NCBI GenBank assembly: GCA_934149005.1
Contig: CAKPDN010000001.1
Coordinates: forward strand, 124,001 to 188,000
Reading direction: 5' to 3'
Source of the DNA: an uncultured Clostridia bacterium
GTDB taxonomy: Bacteria; Bacillota; Clostridia; TANB77; CAG-508
DNA length: 64,000 bases
The position numbers and the translations under genes were made by a program. The first letter of the stretch is position 1, and each line of letters starts with the position of its first letter. Below the pieces are notes generated by a model. It was given only the letters and a program-made list of their open reading frames with translations. It was not told where the DNA came from and did no database searches. Positions 1-9,129 of the stretch are shown here, one piece after another.

Positions 1-1
1 T

Positions 2-305
2 ATAATTCAGTCAGTATCTGTAAATAAAGGTGTTACAAATAATGTTGATGTTATATTAGAAAACAATGCTGGTACTTTAATGGAAAAAGGAAAAGAAAAT
101 CAGGTTTCTCAGTCTCTTGAAATAAATGGTAATATTGAAGCTCCTATTAAAAAAGGTGATGTTCTTCGGAAGAATCGTTTTTTCTTTAGATAATAATGTT
201 CTTTCAAGTGTTAATTTAATTGCTTCTGATAATGTAGATAAAATAAATTTATTTACTATGTCAAAAAAGGTTATTTATAGTTGGATTGATTTATTACGAA
301 GTTAA
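2..305 (+). CDS. D-alanyl-D-alanine carboxypeptidase (DacF/PBP5 type), 3' end, with +1 shift at CGGA
   Basis: This is the C-terminal end of a probable penicillin-binding DD-carboxypeptidase, which trims peptidoglycan pentapeptides outside the membrane. The gene starts before the window. The readable part resembles the PBP5 C-terminal beta domain (IEAPIKKGDVL then GRIVFSLDNN) followed by an amphipathic tail ending KKVIYSWIDLLRS, as expected for membrane anchoring. The first frame runs from base 2 and stops at 191-193. At 167-170 the codon CGG followed by A breaks it. Skipping C167 gives GDVL-GRIVFS and an open frame to TAA at 303-305. It converges on the DnaB-like gene across a shared terminator. 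Family assignment is moderately sure because only about 100 residues are visible. Confidence 0.65.
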
Positions 306-338
306 GATATGGGGATAGTCTAAAAATCCCCATATCTT
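304..338. terminator. Bidirectional terminator between convergent genes
   Basis: A perfect 13-bp inverted repeat (304-316 with 326-338) and a 9-nt loop lie between the dacF-like gene and the DnaB-like gene. The arms contain GGGGAT/ATCCCC, and T-rich sequence follows on the plus side. It overlaps the last bases of the upstream stop codon. Confidence 0.8.
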
Positions 339-339
339 A

Positions 340-2058
340 TTATTTTAACTTTAAATATCCTAATTCTTCCCAACTGTTATATGCTAAATTTAGTTTAAAT
401 ACTAATTTAGGTTTTGCACCCGCTCTATTTTTATCTATAACACAAGCATAATATCTAACATCTGGATTGTCTGATTTTTCTAAATTTAAAAATTTTGTAT
501 CTACTTCTTTTAATGAATATTCATACTCATCTAAATTGTCTCTATTTATTTGTTTAAATAGGCATAATGTATCTAAAACTTCTTTTACTGTTCTACTTAC
601 GGCTAAGTCATTTACATTTAAGTTAATTGGAGATGTTTGACTTTCTGCTAATTGTAATGATGAACATATGAAAATATTGAAATTTTGTGCTAAATTTGAA
701 AGGATTGTTGCTGTTTTCTTTATTTCTTCTGGATTTCCAATGTTGTCTGTATCTGTTTTTAATGTATCATAAAATACATATTCTATATGTTCTTTGTAAT
801 AGTAATTTATTATAACTTTCTTTAATTCATCATTTGTGTGGTCCGTAATATTTATAAAATATATTGAATTTTTAATTTGTTTACTTGCCCAATCAATTGC
901 TTTAATTGCTTTATTGAAGTCTGATGATATTGTTGATAATCTTTTTACAAATTGCTTTTGTGTTTCTCCTTCTTCTTTTAAGATATATCCGTTTTCATCT
1001 AATTTTGCTGCCTTTTTATTATCTGGTCTAAATTTAAATTCTAATAATTCACCTTCTGAAATTTTAACTTCTTGTCCATGTATTTTTTGTATTTCCGGAT
1101 TATTTATTATTGTTGTGATTAAGCAAAGTTTCATTTTTTCTTCTGACATCTCATTTGATATTACTAGTACTTTCTTCTTATGAACTAATGCTGTATATGT
1201 TGCTAAATCTGTTGTAAGTCTACTTTTACCAGAGTTTGATGGCATCGCAAAAGCCATTGTTTCCCCTTTTCTTATTCCTTTAAATACTTCTGTTATTATT
1301 GGAAATGGATAGCTTAATCCATTTGCTAGTTCATTTTCTCCACTTTCTAAAAAATCTACTAAATCATTGCTTAATACTGATTGCTTAAATTTCTGTGTTA
1401 CTTTAACTTGCTCTATTGTGCTTTCAACTTCTTCTGATGACATCTTATCGTATAAATTATATTCTGTTATTTCTACTATTTTATTTTGTATATTTCTTTC
1501 TGGTGTTTCTATATATGCTTTTCTTATTATAAATAATTTTCTTAATTCTGTATAAATTTTTTCTATATTATAATCTTGATTTTTAACTTCTCTTACTAAT
1601 TTATTTTTTAGTTCATACACTTTATCTGTATCTTTTGAAAAATTAAATCGGTTTTTAGCTTGTTCAGAAGAATATTTTGCACCTTCATTATATAATACAC
1701 TTTTGTATATGTTTAACATTTCAGGGTCTTCAAACATACAAATTTCATATAAAAAATAATACTTAGATATTAATTTTGGATTTTCTAGTAGTAATCCTAT
1801 AAAAATTCTTTCTAATTCAATATTGCTTAACTGTTTTGGATATGATCCATCATCAATTTCTTCATTTTCTTCTATTATATTTTCATCTTCTGTTTCTTTT
1901 GCTTTTTCTTCTTTTTCTTTTAATTCTCTCATTTTTTTAAGTGCCTCAAAGTAGTTTCCTGTTGCTATTAAATCCTTTATTTCATTTATATATCCTTCAT
2001 TTTCTTTTGTTACTTTTATGTCGTTTAATAAATCATATATTTTACCAACATTTTCCAT
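340..2058 (-). CDS. DnaB-like RecA-fold ATPase/helicase (divergent)
   Basis: A 572-aa protein with a charged coiled N-terminal part (residues 1-75), a helical middle resembling a DnaB N-terminal region, and a RecA-fold ATPase from about residue 250. The P-loop is AMPSNSGKS (271-279), matching DnaB GRPSMGKT but with Met in place of the first Gly. Walker B is probably YVFYD near 425. Downstream, SSLQLAESQ and KNRAGAKPK resemble the DnaB QLSR and KxRxG elements. It follows valS after a palindromic repeat and could be co-transcribed with it. It is more divergent than a housekeeping DnaB, so it may serve a phage-like or specialised role. The exact function is not known to me. Confidence 0.65.
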   Translation of the reverse strand: MENVGKIYDLLNDIKVTKENEGYINEIKDLIATGNYFEALKKMRELKEKEEKAKETEDENIIEENEEIDDGSYPKQLSNIELERIFIGLLLENPKLISKYYFLYEICMFEDPEMLNIYKSVLYNEGAKYSSEQAKNRFNFSKDTDKVYELKNKLVREVKNQDYNIEKIYTELRKLFIIRKAYIETPERNIQNKIVEITEYNLYDKMSSEEVESTIEQVKVTQKFKQSVLSNDLVDFLESGENELANGLSYPFPIITEVFKGIRKGETMAFAMPSNSGKSRLTTDLATYTALVHKKKVLVISNEMSEEKMKLCLITTIINNPEIQKIHGQEVKISEGELLEFKFRPDNKKAAKLDENGYILKEEGETQKQFVKRLSTISSDFNKAIKAIDWASKQIKNSIYFINITDHTNDELKKVIINYYYKEHIEYVFYDTLKTDTDNIGNPEEIKKTATILSNLAQNFNIFICSSLQLAESQTSPINLNVNDLAVSRTVKEVLDTLCLFKQINRDNLDEYEYSLKEVDTKFLNLEKSDNPDVRYYACVIDKNRAGAKPKLVFKLNLAYNSWEELGYLKLK

Positions 2059-2079
2059 CTTTAATATTCATTCCTTTCT

Positions 2080-2131
2080 TGTCCCATGGGGACGGTTCTT
2101 TTGGGACAAAAATGTCCCAAAAGAACCGATG
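2080..2131. repeat. Palindromic REP-like repeat, copy 1
   Basis: A GTCCC-ATG-GGGAC mini-palindrome (2081-2093) is followed by a perfect 16-bp inverted repeat (2093-2108 with 2113-2128, loop AAAA). The core GGGACGGTTCTTTTGGGACA recurs at 26.7, 30.6 and 57.3 kb. It lies between valS and the DnaB-like gene and has no T-run, so it is not a standard terminator. Confidence 0.85.
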
Positions 2132-2158
2132 TATTGATTATACAATGTACAACAATTA

Positions 2159-4831
2159 CTATTTTAATCTTTCTTCAACTTTTTGTAGCATTTCTTTGTA
2201 TTTTTCTAATTTATCTTTTTCTTCTTGTACTTTCTTTTCAGGTGCTTTATTTATAAATCCTGGATTTGAAAGCATTTTTTCACATCTTGCTACTTCACTT
2301 TCTAATCTTGTTTTTTCTTCTTCAAGTCTTTTTCTTTCTTCCTCCATATCGACTAAATCTTCAAGTGGCATGTATAATTCTATTCCATCTTTTAATATAC
2401 TTATTGCATTTTCTGGTATTCCAGCTTTATCTTTTTGAACCACTATTTTTTCTCCAAGTCCTAGTTTTAAAATAAAGTCTTTTGCTTCCCAAATTTCGTT
2501 TTCATATTTTTTAGTCACAAATATTAATTCTGATTTTTTTGATGGATGTATGTTCATATTTGCTCTTACATTTCTTATTTCTGTAATAATTTCTTTGATT
2601 TTTTCAACTGTTTCTTCTTCTTTATTAAATTCAAATTCTTTTTTTATTTCTGGCCATTTTGCAACTATTATGTCTTCTGTTCCAAATACTATTAAACTTT
2701 TATATATCTCTGCTGTAACAAATGGCATAAATGGATGTAATAATTTAAGTGATGCTGCTAAAATATGATTTAATACATATGTTACTGAAGCTTTTTCTTC
2801 TTCTTTTTGGCTATAAATTCTTGGTTTTACCATTTCTATATACCAATCACAGAATTCGTTCCAAATAAAATTATATATATTATCCAGTGCTATTCCTAGA
2901 TCATACTTATTAATATTTTTAGTAACATCTATTACTAATTTATCAAATTTGTTTAATATCCATTTATCTTCAATTCTCAACCTTTCAGGATTGTATGTTT
3001 CATTTTTTTTAATGGTTTCATTATAAAAGTTTCTTACTTTTTCTTCATCTGGTGCATTCATTATTATGAATTTAGCTGCATTCCAAATCTTGTTTGCAAA
3101 GTTTGATGCTTGTTCTAGTTTTTCTGGCATATATTTGATGTCATTTCCCATCGTTGTACCGGAAAGTACTGAGAATCTTAAGCTATCCGCACCATATTTG
3201 TCGATTATTTCAATTGGGTCTATTCCATTTCCTAATGATTTTGACATTTTTCTTCCTTGTGAATCTCTTACAATTCCGTGTACTACAACATCTTTGAATG
3301 GTTTTTTGTTAGTTAGTTCTAGTCCTTGTGTCATCATTCTTGATATCCAAAATGTTATAATATCATAACCAGTTACTAATACATTTGTTGGATAAAATGT
3401 TTTATAATCTTCTGATTCTGTGTTTGGCCAACCTAATGTTGAGAATGGCCATAATGCTGAGCTGAACCATGTGTCTAATGAGTCTTCATCTTGATGTAAT
3501 TTAGTTGAACCACATTTTTCACATTTTTTTGGCATTTGTTTTGCTACATGTATATGTCCACAATCATCACAATAATATACTGGTATTCTGTGTCCCCACC
3601 ATAACTGTCTTGATATACACCAGTCTTGGATATTATCTAACCAGTTAAAGTACATTTTTTCATATCTTTTTGGAACAAATTTCACTTCATCGTTTCTAAC
3701 TGCATCTGCTGCCTTTTTTGCTAAATCTTTCATTGATACAAACCATTGCTCTGAAATTCTTGGTTCTATTGTGCTGTGGCATCTGTAGCATTTTCCAACA
3801 TTATGTGTGTAATCTTCAATTTTAACTAAATTTCCTAGTTCTTGCAATTTTTCTACAATTATTTTTCTTGCTTCCATTGCTGGTATTCCTTTATATTCAG
3901 GAACTAAATCTCCCATAATTGAACTTTCATCAAATACTTCAATAATTTCTAAATTATGTCTTAATCCAGCTTGATAGTCGTTTGGATCATGTGCTGGTGT
4001 AATTTTAACGCATCCTGTTCCAAATTCTTTTTCTACAAATTCATCTGCAATTATAGGAATTTCTTTATTCATAATTGGTAAAATACATTTTTTTCCTATT
4101 AAATCTTTATACCTTCCATCATCTGGATGTACTGCAACCGCTGTATCTCCAAGCATTGTTTCAGGTCTTGTCGTTGCAACTATAATGTATCTATCTGGCT
4201 CACCTGCAATTTGATATCTAATATACCATAAATGTGAAGTTTCATCCTCATATTCAACTTCTGCATCAGAAATTGTTGTATGACAAGAAGGACACCAATT
4301 TATCATTTTTTTCCCTTTATAAATTAGCCCTTTATTATACAATTGGATGAATTGTTCCAAAACTGCTTCTGATAGTCCTTCATCCATAGTAAATCTATCT
4401 CTATCCCAATCGCAAGAACATCCTAATCTTCTTTGCTGTTTTTTAATTGTTCCACCATATTCTTTAGTCCAAGCCCATGCTCTTTCTAAAAATTGTTCTC
4501 TTGTAATATCAGCTTTTGTCAATCCTTCTTTCTCTTTCATTTTAGCAACAACTTTTACTTCTGTTGCAATAGCTGCATGGTCTGAACCTGGAAGCCATAA
4601 TGTGTTGTATCCTTGCATTCTTTTAAATCTTATTAAAATATCTTGTATTGTGTCATCTAATGCATGTCCCATATGTAGTTTTCCTGTTACATTAGGTGGT
4701 GGCATCATTATGCAATAGCTTTCTTTTGTTTTGTCCATGCTTGGTTTAAAGTACCCCTTTTCTTCCCATTCTTTATATAGTTTTTCTTCAAAATCTTGTG
4801 GATTATATTTGTCATTTAACTTTTTATCCAT
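2159..4831 (-). CDS. valS: Valyl-tRNA synthetase
   Basis: An 890-aa class I aminoacyl-tRNA synthetase that charges tRNA-Val in the cytoplasm. The HIGH motif is HMGH in NVTGKLHMGHALDD near residue 50, and the KMSKS motif is GRKMSKSLGNG. Editing-domain sequences such as TTRPETMLGDTAVAVHP and two CxxC pairs are visible. The C-terminus is the usual Val-arm coiled coil (EERKRLEEEKTRLES to the end). The ATG at 4831 follows AGGAGG with a good gap. Expression is predicted to be controlled by the T-box leader upstream, and a long palindromic repeat sits in the 5' UTR between that leader and the gene. The length matches the family. Confidence 0.98.
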   Translation of the reverse strand: MDKKLNDKYNPQDFEEKLYKEWEEKGYFKPSMDKTKESYCIMMPPPNVTGKLHMGHALDDTIQDILIRFKRMQGYNTLWLPGSDHAAIATEVKVVAKMKEKEGLTKADITREQFLERAWAWTKEYGGTIKKQQRRLGCSCDWDRDRFTMDEGLSEAVLEQFIQLYNKGLIYKGKKMINWCPSCHTTISDAEVEYEDETSHLWYIRYQIAGEPDRYIIVATTRPETMLGDTAVAVHPDDGRYKDLIGKKCILPIMNKEIPIIADEFVEKEFGTGCVKITPAHDPNDYQAGLRHNLEIIEVFDESSIMGDLVPEYKGIPAMEARKIIVEKLQELGNLVKIEDYTHNVGKCYRCHSTIEPRISEQWFVSMKDLAKKAADAVRNDEVKFVPKRYEKMYFNWLDNIQDWCISRQLWWGHRIPVYYCDDCGHIHVAKQMPKKCEKCGSTKLHQDEDSLDTWFSSALWPFSTLGWPNTESEDYKTFYPTNVLVTGYDIITFWISRMMTQGLELTNKKPFKDVVVHGIVRDSQGRKMSKSLGNGIDPIEIIDKYGADSLRFSVLSGTTMGNDIKYMPEKLEQASNFANKIWNAAKFIIMNAPDEEKVRNFYNETIKKNETYNPERLRIEDKWILNKFDKLVIDVTKNINKYDLGIALDNIYNFIWNEFCDWYIEMVKPRIYSQKEEEKASVTYVLNHILAASLKLLHPFMPFVTAEIYKSLIVFGTEDIIVAKWPEIKKEFEFNKEEETVEKIKEIITEIRNVRANMNIHPSKKSELIFVTKKYENEIWEAKDFILKLGLGEKIVVQKDKAGIPENAISILKDGIELYMPLEDLVDMEEERKRLEEEKTRLESEVARCEKMLSNPGFINKAPEKKVQEEKDKLEKYKEMLQKVEERLK

Positions 4832-4854
4832 TTAAAATTTACCTCCTTCTTTTT

Positions 4855-4992
4855 GAGACATGTGGGACGGTCTTATTTTGTCTCACTTTTTTGTCGATTT
4901 TTGTCTTTTTTCATTTTTTAAATCATTCAAACATTTTTCGACATTTTTTTCGGTTTTTGTGAGACATTTTTGGACCGTCCCCAGTGTCTCAC
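4855..4992. repeat. Long GAGACA-type palindromic repeat in the valS 5' UTR, copy 2
   Basis: This is a 138-bp element with ends GAGACATGTGGGACGGTC and GACCGTCCCCAGTGTCTC. Inner arms contain TGTCTCAC/GTGAGACA and TTGTCGA/TCGACA. It has the same architecture as the copy inside addA (43275-43397) but with imperfect arms. It lies between the T-box terminator and the valS ribosome site, so it should form a long hairpin in the valS mRNA. Confidence 0.8.
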
Positions 4993-4994
4993 TC

Positions 4995-5282
4995 AAAAAA
5001 GCTCACCCTAAATTGCTATTACACAATATAAGGGCGAGCTTTTTATCTCACGTTACCACCTTAATTATTATCTATTTTTTTATTTCTTTTTATAGATAAT
5101 TTCTCATTTTACTTTAACGCAGCTTATACGGATAATCTTAAGTTTATTTTCGGATTATCAACTCAAAAGTTACTTTCTATTTATCCTAATTTCAGAAGTT
5201 TACAGCCTATGACTTCTGTTCTCTTTAAATTGGTGCTTAAATATACTTCTCTTTTTCTTCGTTTTTTATTTATTATGGTATA
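4995..5282 (-). promoter_or_regulatory. T-box leader (tRNA-Val sensing) upstream of valS
   Basis: The minus strand carries the T-box sequence AAGGTGGTAACGTG (5049-5062), followed by a terminator hairpin with arms AGCTCGCCCT and AGGGTGAGCT (5001-5040) and a T-run at 4995-5000. Further upstream, AGAGAACAGAAGT...ACTTCTG resembles the AGAGA/stem I distal region. A GUA followed by A (Val) in GAAAGUAACU is a plausible specifier; I have not folded the RNA. Uncharged tRNA-Val would stabilise the antiterminator and allow valS transcription. Confidence 0.85.
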
Positions 5283-5311
5283 ATTATATTACTTTTTATT
5301 CTTTTTGTCTA
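5283..5311 (-). promoter_or_regulatory. SigmaA-type promoter for valS
   Basis: TAGACA (5306-5311), a 17-nt spacer, then TATAAT (5283-5288) on the minus strand. It is placed just upstream of the T-box leader. Confidence 0.75.
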
Positions 5312-5324
5312 GTGATTTTTATAT

Positions 5325-5368
5325 AAAATATCCGATACTAAGTTTAACTAATTAGTATCGGATATTTT
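5325..5368. terminator. Terminator after the HAD gene
   Basis: A perfect 16-bp inverted repeat (AAAATATCCGATACTA, 5325-5340 with 5353-5368) lies directly after the stop codon of the minus-strand HAD gene, with a T-rich 3' side. It separates that transcript from the valS promoter. Confidence 0.75.
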
Positions 5369-5369
5369 T

Positions 5370-6035
5370 CTAAATAATTTTCATTGCTTCTAATAAAGAT
5401 TCGACTTCATGAGTTGGATGGTATTTAGTTTCGTTTTTATTTTTTCCCTTATTTAACCATATAGATTTTATGCCAGCATGGTTAGCAAATGCGATGTCAG
5501 TTGTAAGCGAATCACCAATAATAAGATACTGTTCTTCTCTTTCTGCTTTTATTAATCCTTTTGATGATAATGGATTGCTTTTTAGATATGCATTATCACA
5601 GCAGTGTAATTCTTCGATATAGTCTAATACACCATAGTTTTTTAACATGTCTTCCTGTACCTTTCTCCACCAATCTGATTTTACGATACTTTTTATGTTT
5701 TTTTCCTTTAGATATTCCATTAAAACTAATGTATCTTTATTAAAGTCACTTCCTTCAAATTTCATTTCATAATGTACCGCCATGAATTGCTCCGGCAAAA
5801 TACCATAAATATCTAAGATTGGCATTTCGTGTTCAATAAGTTTTAATGTTTCCTTCATGTTTACTTTTTTGTTTTTAAAGTATTCCATAAATTTTGCGAA
5901 GAAATTGTAAAACTCAATTGAAAATTCTGCTACTTCAGGAATTTTTAAAGCTTTTGCTAATATCTCTGGTTCTTCTTTTTTATGAAACCACATTAAATCA
6001 TCACAATCCCAAATAACTATCCGTACTTTCTCCAT
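5370..6035 (-). CDS. HAD-superfamily hydrolase
   Basis: A 221-aa protein of the haloacid dehalogenase superfamily, probably a phosphatase acting on a small phosphorylated substrate. Motif I is WDCDDL with Asp10 and Asp12, motif II is probably IVKSD, and motif IV is IIGDSLTTDIAFANHAG. An all-helical cap lies between motifs I and II. The ATG at 6035 has GGAGG 8 nt upstream. Codon 5 is CGG followed by A, the only one of seven in-frame CGG codons in the window that must be read as a normal sense codon here: skipping its C would give GGA then a TAG stop. The substrate is not predictable. Confidence 0.8.
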   Translation of the reverse strand: MEKVRIVIWDCDDLMWFHKKEEPEILAKALKIPEVAEFSIEFYNFFAKFMEYFKNKKVNMKETLKLIEHEMPILDIYGILPEQFMAVHYEMKFEGSDFNKDTLVLMEYLKEKNIKSIVKSDWWRKVQEDMLKNYGVLDYIEELHCCDNAYLKSNPLSSKGLIKAEREEQYLIIGDSLTTDIAFANHAGIKSIWLNKGKNKNETKYHPTHEVESLLEAMKII

Positions 6036-6153
6036 ATTTTATACCTCCATTTGTAGATATTATTAGTTACAACTTTATGTTGATAATTTTATCATTTAAT
6101 TTACTATATGTCAATATTACTACCAAATTAGTACCAATATGCTAATTTTTCTT

Positions 6154-8991
6154 TTATTCCAAATACTTTTTCAAAAATTTTCCTGTATAGCTATGTTCAT
6201 TTTTGCAAATCTGTTCTGGTGTACCAACAGCGACCACTTGTCCTCCACCATCTCCGCCTTCTGGTCCTAAGTCAATTATGTGGTCACATGTTTTTATTAA
6301 GTCTAAATTATGTTCTATAACTATAATTGTATTCCCAGTATCCACTAATCTTTGTAAAATATCTACTAATCTATGAACATCTGCTATATGAAGACCTGTT
6401 GTAGGTTCATCTAAAATATAAAGTGTTTTTCCTGTTGCTCTTTTTGAAAGTTCTGTTGCTAGTTTAACTCTTTGTGCTTCTCCTCCTGAAAGTGTGGTTG
6501 ATGGTTGCCCTAGTTTGATATATCCCAATCCTACATCATACATAGTTTGAATTTTTTGTTTTATTTTTGGTATTTTGTCAAAAAATTCGAGTGCTTCTTC
6601 TACTGTCATATTTAATACATCTGAAATGTTTTTTCCTTTATATTTTACTTCTAATGTTTCTCTATTATATCTTTTTCCTTTACATACTTCGCAAGGTACA
6701 TAAACATCTGGTAAAAAGTGCATTTCTATTTTGTGTACACCATCACCATTACAACTTTCACATCTTCCTCCTGCTACATTAAAACTGAATCTTCCTTTGT
6801 CAAATCCACGTAATTTTGCTTCATTTGTTCCTGCGAATATATCTCTTATTAAATCAAATACTCCTGTATATGTTGCTGGGTTTGAACGTGGTGTTCTTCC
6901 TATTGGTGATTGGTCTATATTAATTATTTTGTCTATATTTTCTAGTCCTTTTACTTCTTTACATTTTCCTGGTTTTTCTGATGAGCCGTTTAGTTCTTTT
7001 GCAATTGTTTTGTATAAAACTTCATTTACAAGTGTTGATTTTCCTGAGCCTGAAACACCTGTAACACAAGTAAATACTCCAAGTGGAAATTTTACGCTTA
7101 TGTTTTTTAAGTTGTTTTCTGCGGCATTTTTTACTTCTATTACTTTTGATTTTACATGTTTTCTTCTTGTTTTTGGAACTTCTATTTTCTTTTTTCCACT
7201 TAAATATTGTCCTGTGATTGAATTTTCTACTTGTTTTATTTCTTCCGCTGTTCCCTGTGCCATAACATTTCCACCATGCACACCTGCTCCGGGTCCAATA
7301 TCTATTATTTGGTCTGCTGCATACATTGTGTCTTCATCATGTTCCACCACTAAAAGAGTATTTCCTAAATCTCTTAATTTTTTTAATGTTGCAATTAATT
7401 TATCATTATCCCTTTGATGAAGTCCAATGCTTGGTTCATCTAAAATGTACATAACTCCTGTAAGTCCAGATCCTATTTGAGTTGCTAAACGGATTCTTTG
7501 TGCTTCTCCTCCTGATAGGGAACCTGCATTTCTTGAAAGTGTTAAATATTCTAGTCCTACATCTATTAAAAATTGAAGTCTTGTGTTTATTTCTTTTAAT
7601 ATCATGTCTGCAATCATTGCTTCCTTTTGAGTTAATTTTAATGCTCCTAAAAATTCTTTTAAGTCTTTTATTGACATATCTGTTATTTCATTTATGTTTT
7701 TATCATTTATTTTTATGCATAATATTTCTTTTTTTAGCCTGGCTCCATTACAAGTATGGCAGTTAGAATTTGTCATATACATTTCATAGAAACTTCTCAT
7801 ACCTTGTGATTTTGTTTCACTATGACGTCTATCAAGTGTTGGCAAGACTCCCTCAAATGGTGCTGTAAACTTTCTTACACCAGCAGCAGATGAATATTCA
7901 AAATCAATTTTTTCATCCCCTGTACCATATAAGATTTTTTCCATAAACCATCTTGGTAATTTTTTTATTGGAACATCTTTTATTTTTACGCCATAATGTT
8001 TGGCTATACTTTCAAAATACATTTTTGCCATTGTATCGCCTTTTTTCATTGTACTTGCACCAAATGCTTTTATTCCATCATATAAAGTTTTATTTTTATC
8101 AGGTACTATTAAATCTTCATCCATTTTCATTAAATATCCTATACCCATACATGTTGGACAAGCTCCATATGGATTATTAAACGAAAACATTCTTGGTGTT
8201 ATTTCTGGAAAGCTGAAACCACAGTCTGGGCATGCATAATTAGAACTATATAATACCATTTTTTCTCCATTACTAGAAAAAATATCTACTAATACTAGAT
8301 TTTCTGCATGTTTTAAAGCTGTTTCTACTGATTCTGTGAGTCTACTTCTTATTTCTTCTTTAACAACTAGTCTATCTACAATTAATTCAATTTCATGTTT
8401 TTTATTTTTATCTAATTTAATTTCATCTGATAAATCGTAAACCTCTCCATCAATTCTTGCTCTGACAAATCCATCTTTTTGATAGCCTTCTAATTGTTTT
8501 ACAAATTCTCCTTTTCTACTTCTTACAACAGGTGCTAAAATTTGTATTCTTGTTCCTTCTTCTAAAGCCATTATATTATCAACTATTTGGTCAATTGATT
8601 GCTTTTCAATTTTTTTGCCGCAATTTGGGCAATATGGTACTCCTATATTTGCATATAATAAACGAATATAATCATATATTTCTGTTACTGTTCCAACTGT
8701 TGAACGTGGATTCTTTGATGTGGTTTTTTGGTCTATTGATATTGCTGGTGATAATCCTTCTATTGATTCTACATCTGGTTTTTCCATTATTCCTAAAAAT
8801 TGTCTTGCATATGATGATAAACTTTCTACATATCTTCTTTGTCCTTCTGCATATAATGTATCAAATGCAAGTGATGATTTTCCAGAACCTGATAGTCCTG
8901 TTATTACTACCATTTTATCTCTTGGTATTTCTAAATTTATATTCTTTAAATTATGCTCTTTTGCACCTTTTATTATTATTTTATCATTCAT
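6154..8991 (-). CDS. uvrA: Excinuclease ABC subunit A
   Basis: UvrA is the ATP-dependent DNA-damage sensor of nucleotide excision repair, working with UvrB and UvrC. It has two ABC modules: GLSGSGKSSLAFDTLYAEGQ and later GVSGSGKSTLVNEVLY for P-loops, two LSGGEAQR signatures, and YILDEPSIGLH and YILDEPTTGLH for Walker B. Zinc-binding Cys pairs are present (CPDC...CPTC and CESC...CEVC). I place the start at 8991 (MNDKIIIKGAKEHNLK, the family N-terminus) because AAGGAG lies at 9000-9005 with 8-nt spacing. An in-frame ATG at 9051 would add 20 residues unlike the family and has no good ribosome site. Confidence 0.97.
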   Translation of the reverse strand: MNDKIIIKGAKEHNLKNINLEIPRDKMVVITGLSGSGKSSLAFDTLYAEGQRRYVESLSSYARQFLGIMEKPDVESIEGLSPAISIDQKTTSKNPRSTVGTVTEIYDYIRLLYANIGVPYCPNCGKKIEKQSIDQIVDNIMALEEGTRIQILAPVVRSRKGEFVKQLEGYQKDGFVRARIDGEVYDLSDEIKLDKNKKHEIELIVDRLVVKEEIRSRLTESVETALKHAENLVLVDIFSSNGEKMVLYSSNYACPDCGFSFPEITPRMFSFNNPYGACPTCMGIGYLMKMDEDLIVPDKNKTLYDGIKAFGASTMKKGDTMAKMYFESIAKHYGVKIKDVPIKKLPRWFMEKILYGTGDEKIDFEYSSAAGVRKFTAPFEGVLPTLDRRHSETKSQGMRSFYEMYMTNSNCHTCNGARLKKEILCIKINDKNINEITDMSIKDLKEFLGALKLTQKEAMIADMILKEINTRLQFLIDVGLEYLTLSRNAGSLSGGEAQRIRLATQIGSGLTGVMYILDEPSIGLHQRDNDKLIATLKKLRDLGNTLLVVEHDEDTMYAADQIIDIGPGAGVHGGNVMAQGTAEEIKQVENSITGQYLSGKKKIEVPKTRRKHVKSKVIEVKNAAENNLKNISVKFPLGVFTCVTGVSGSGKSTLVNEVLYKTIAKELNGSSEKPGKCKEVKGLENIDKIINIDQSPIGRTPRSNPATYTGVFDLIRDIFAGTNEAKLRGFDKGRFSFNVAGGRCESCNGDGVHKIEMHFLPDVYVPCEVCKGKRYNRETLEVKYKGKNISDVLNMTVEEALEFFDKIPKIKQKIQTMYDVGLGYIKLGQPSTTLSGGEAQRVKLATELSKRATGKTLYILDEPTTGLHIADVHRLVDILQRLVDTGNTIIVIEHNLDLIKTCDHIIDLGPEGGDGGGQVVAVGTPEQICKNEHSYTGKFLKKYLE

Positions 8992-9067
8992 TTTTTTCAC
9001 TCCTTGTTCCAAAAGGTATGTTTCTAATTGGCCATTTTCCTTTTTTGGCATTTTGTACCCCTAAAAA

Positions 9068-9093
9068 AAATGTCCCTCTTGGGACATTATACT
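9068..9093 (-). terminator. Terminator of the VWA/MoxR operon
   Basis: On the minus strand AATGTCCC-AAGA-GGGACATT is followed by a run of about eight T. It lies after the 256-aa gene and before uvrA. The arms resemble a short derivative of the GGGACA palindromic repeat family. Confidence 0.75.
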
Positions 9094-9129
9094 ATATTTA
9101 TAAATTTAAAACAAGAGTTTGGTAAATTT

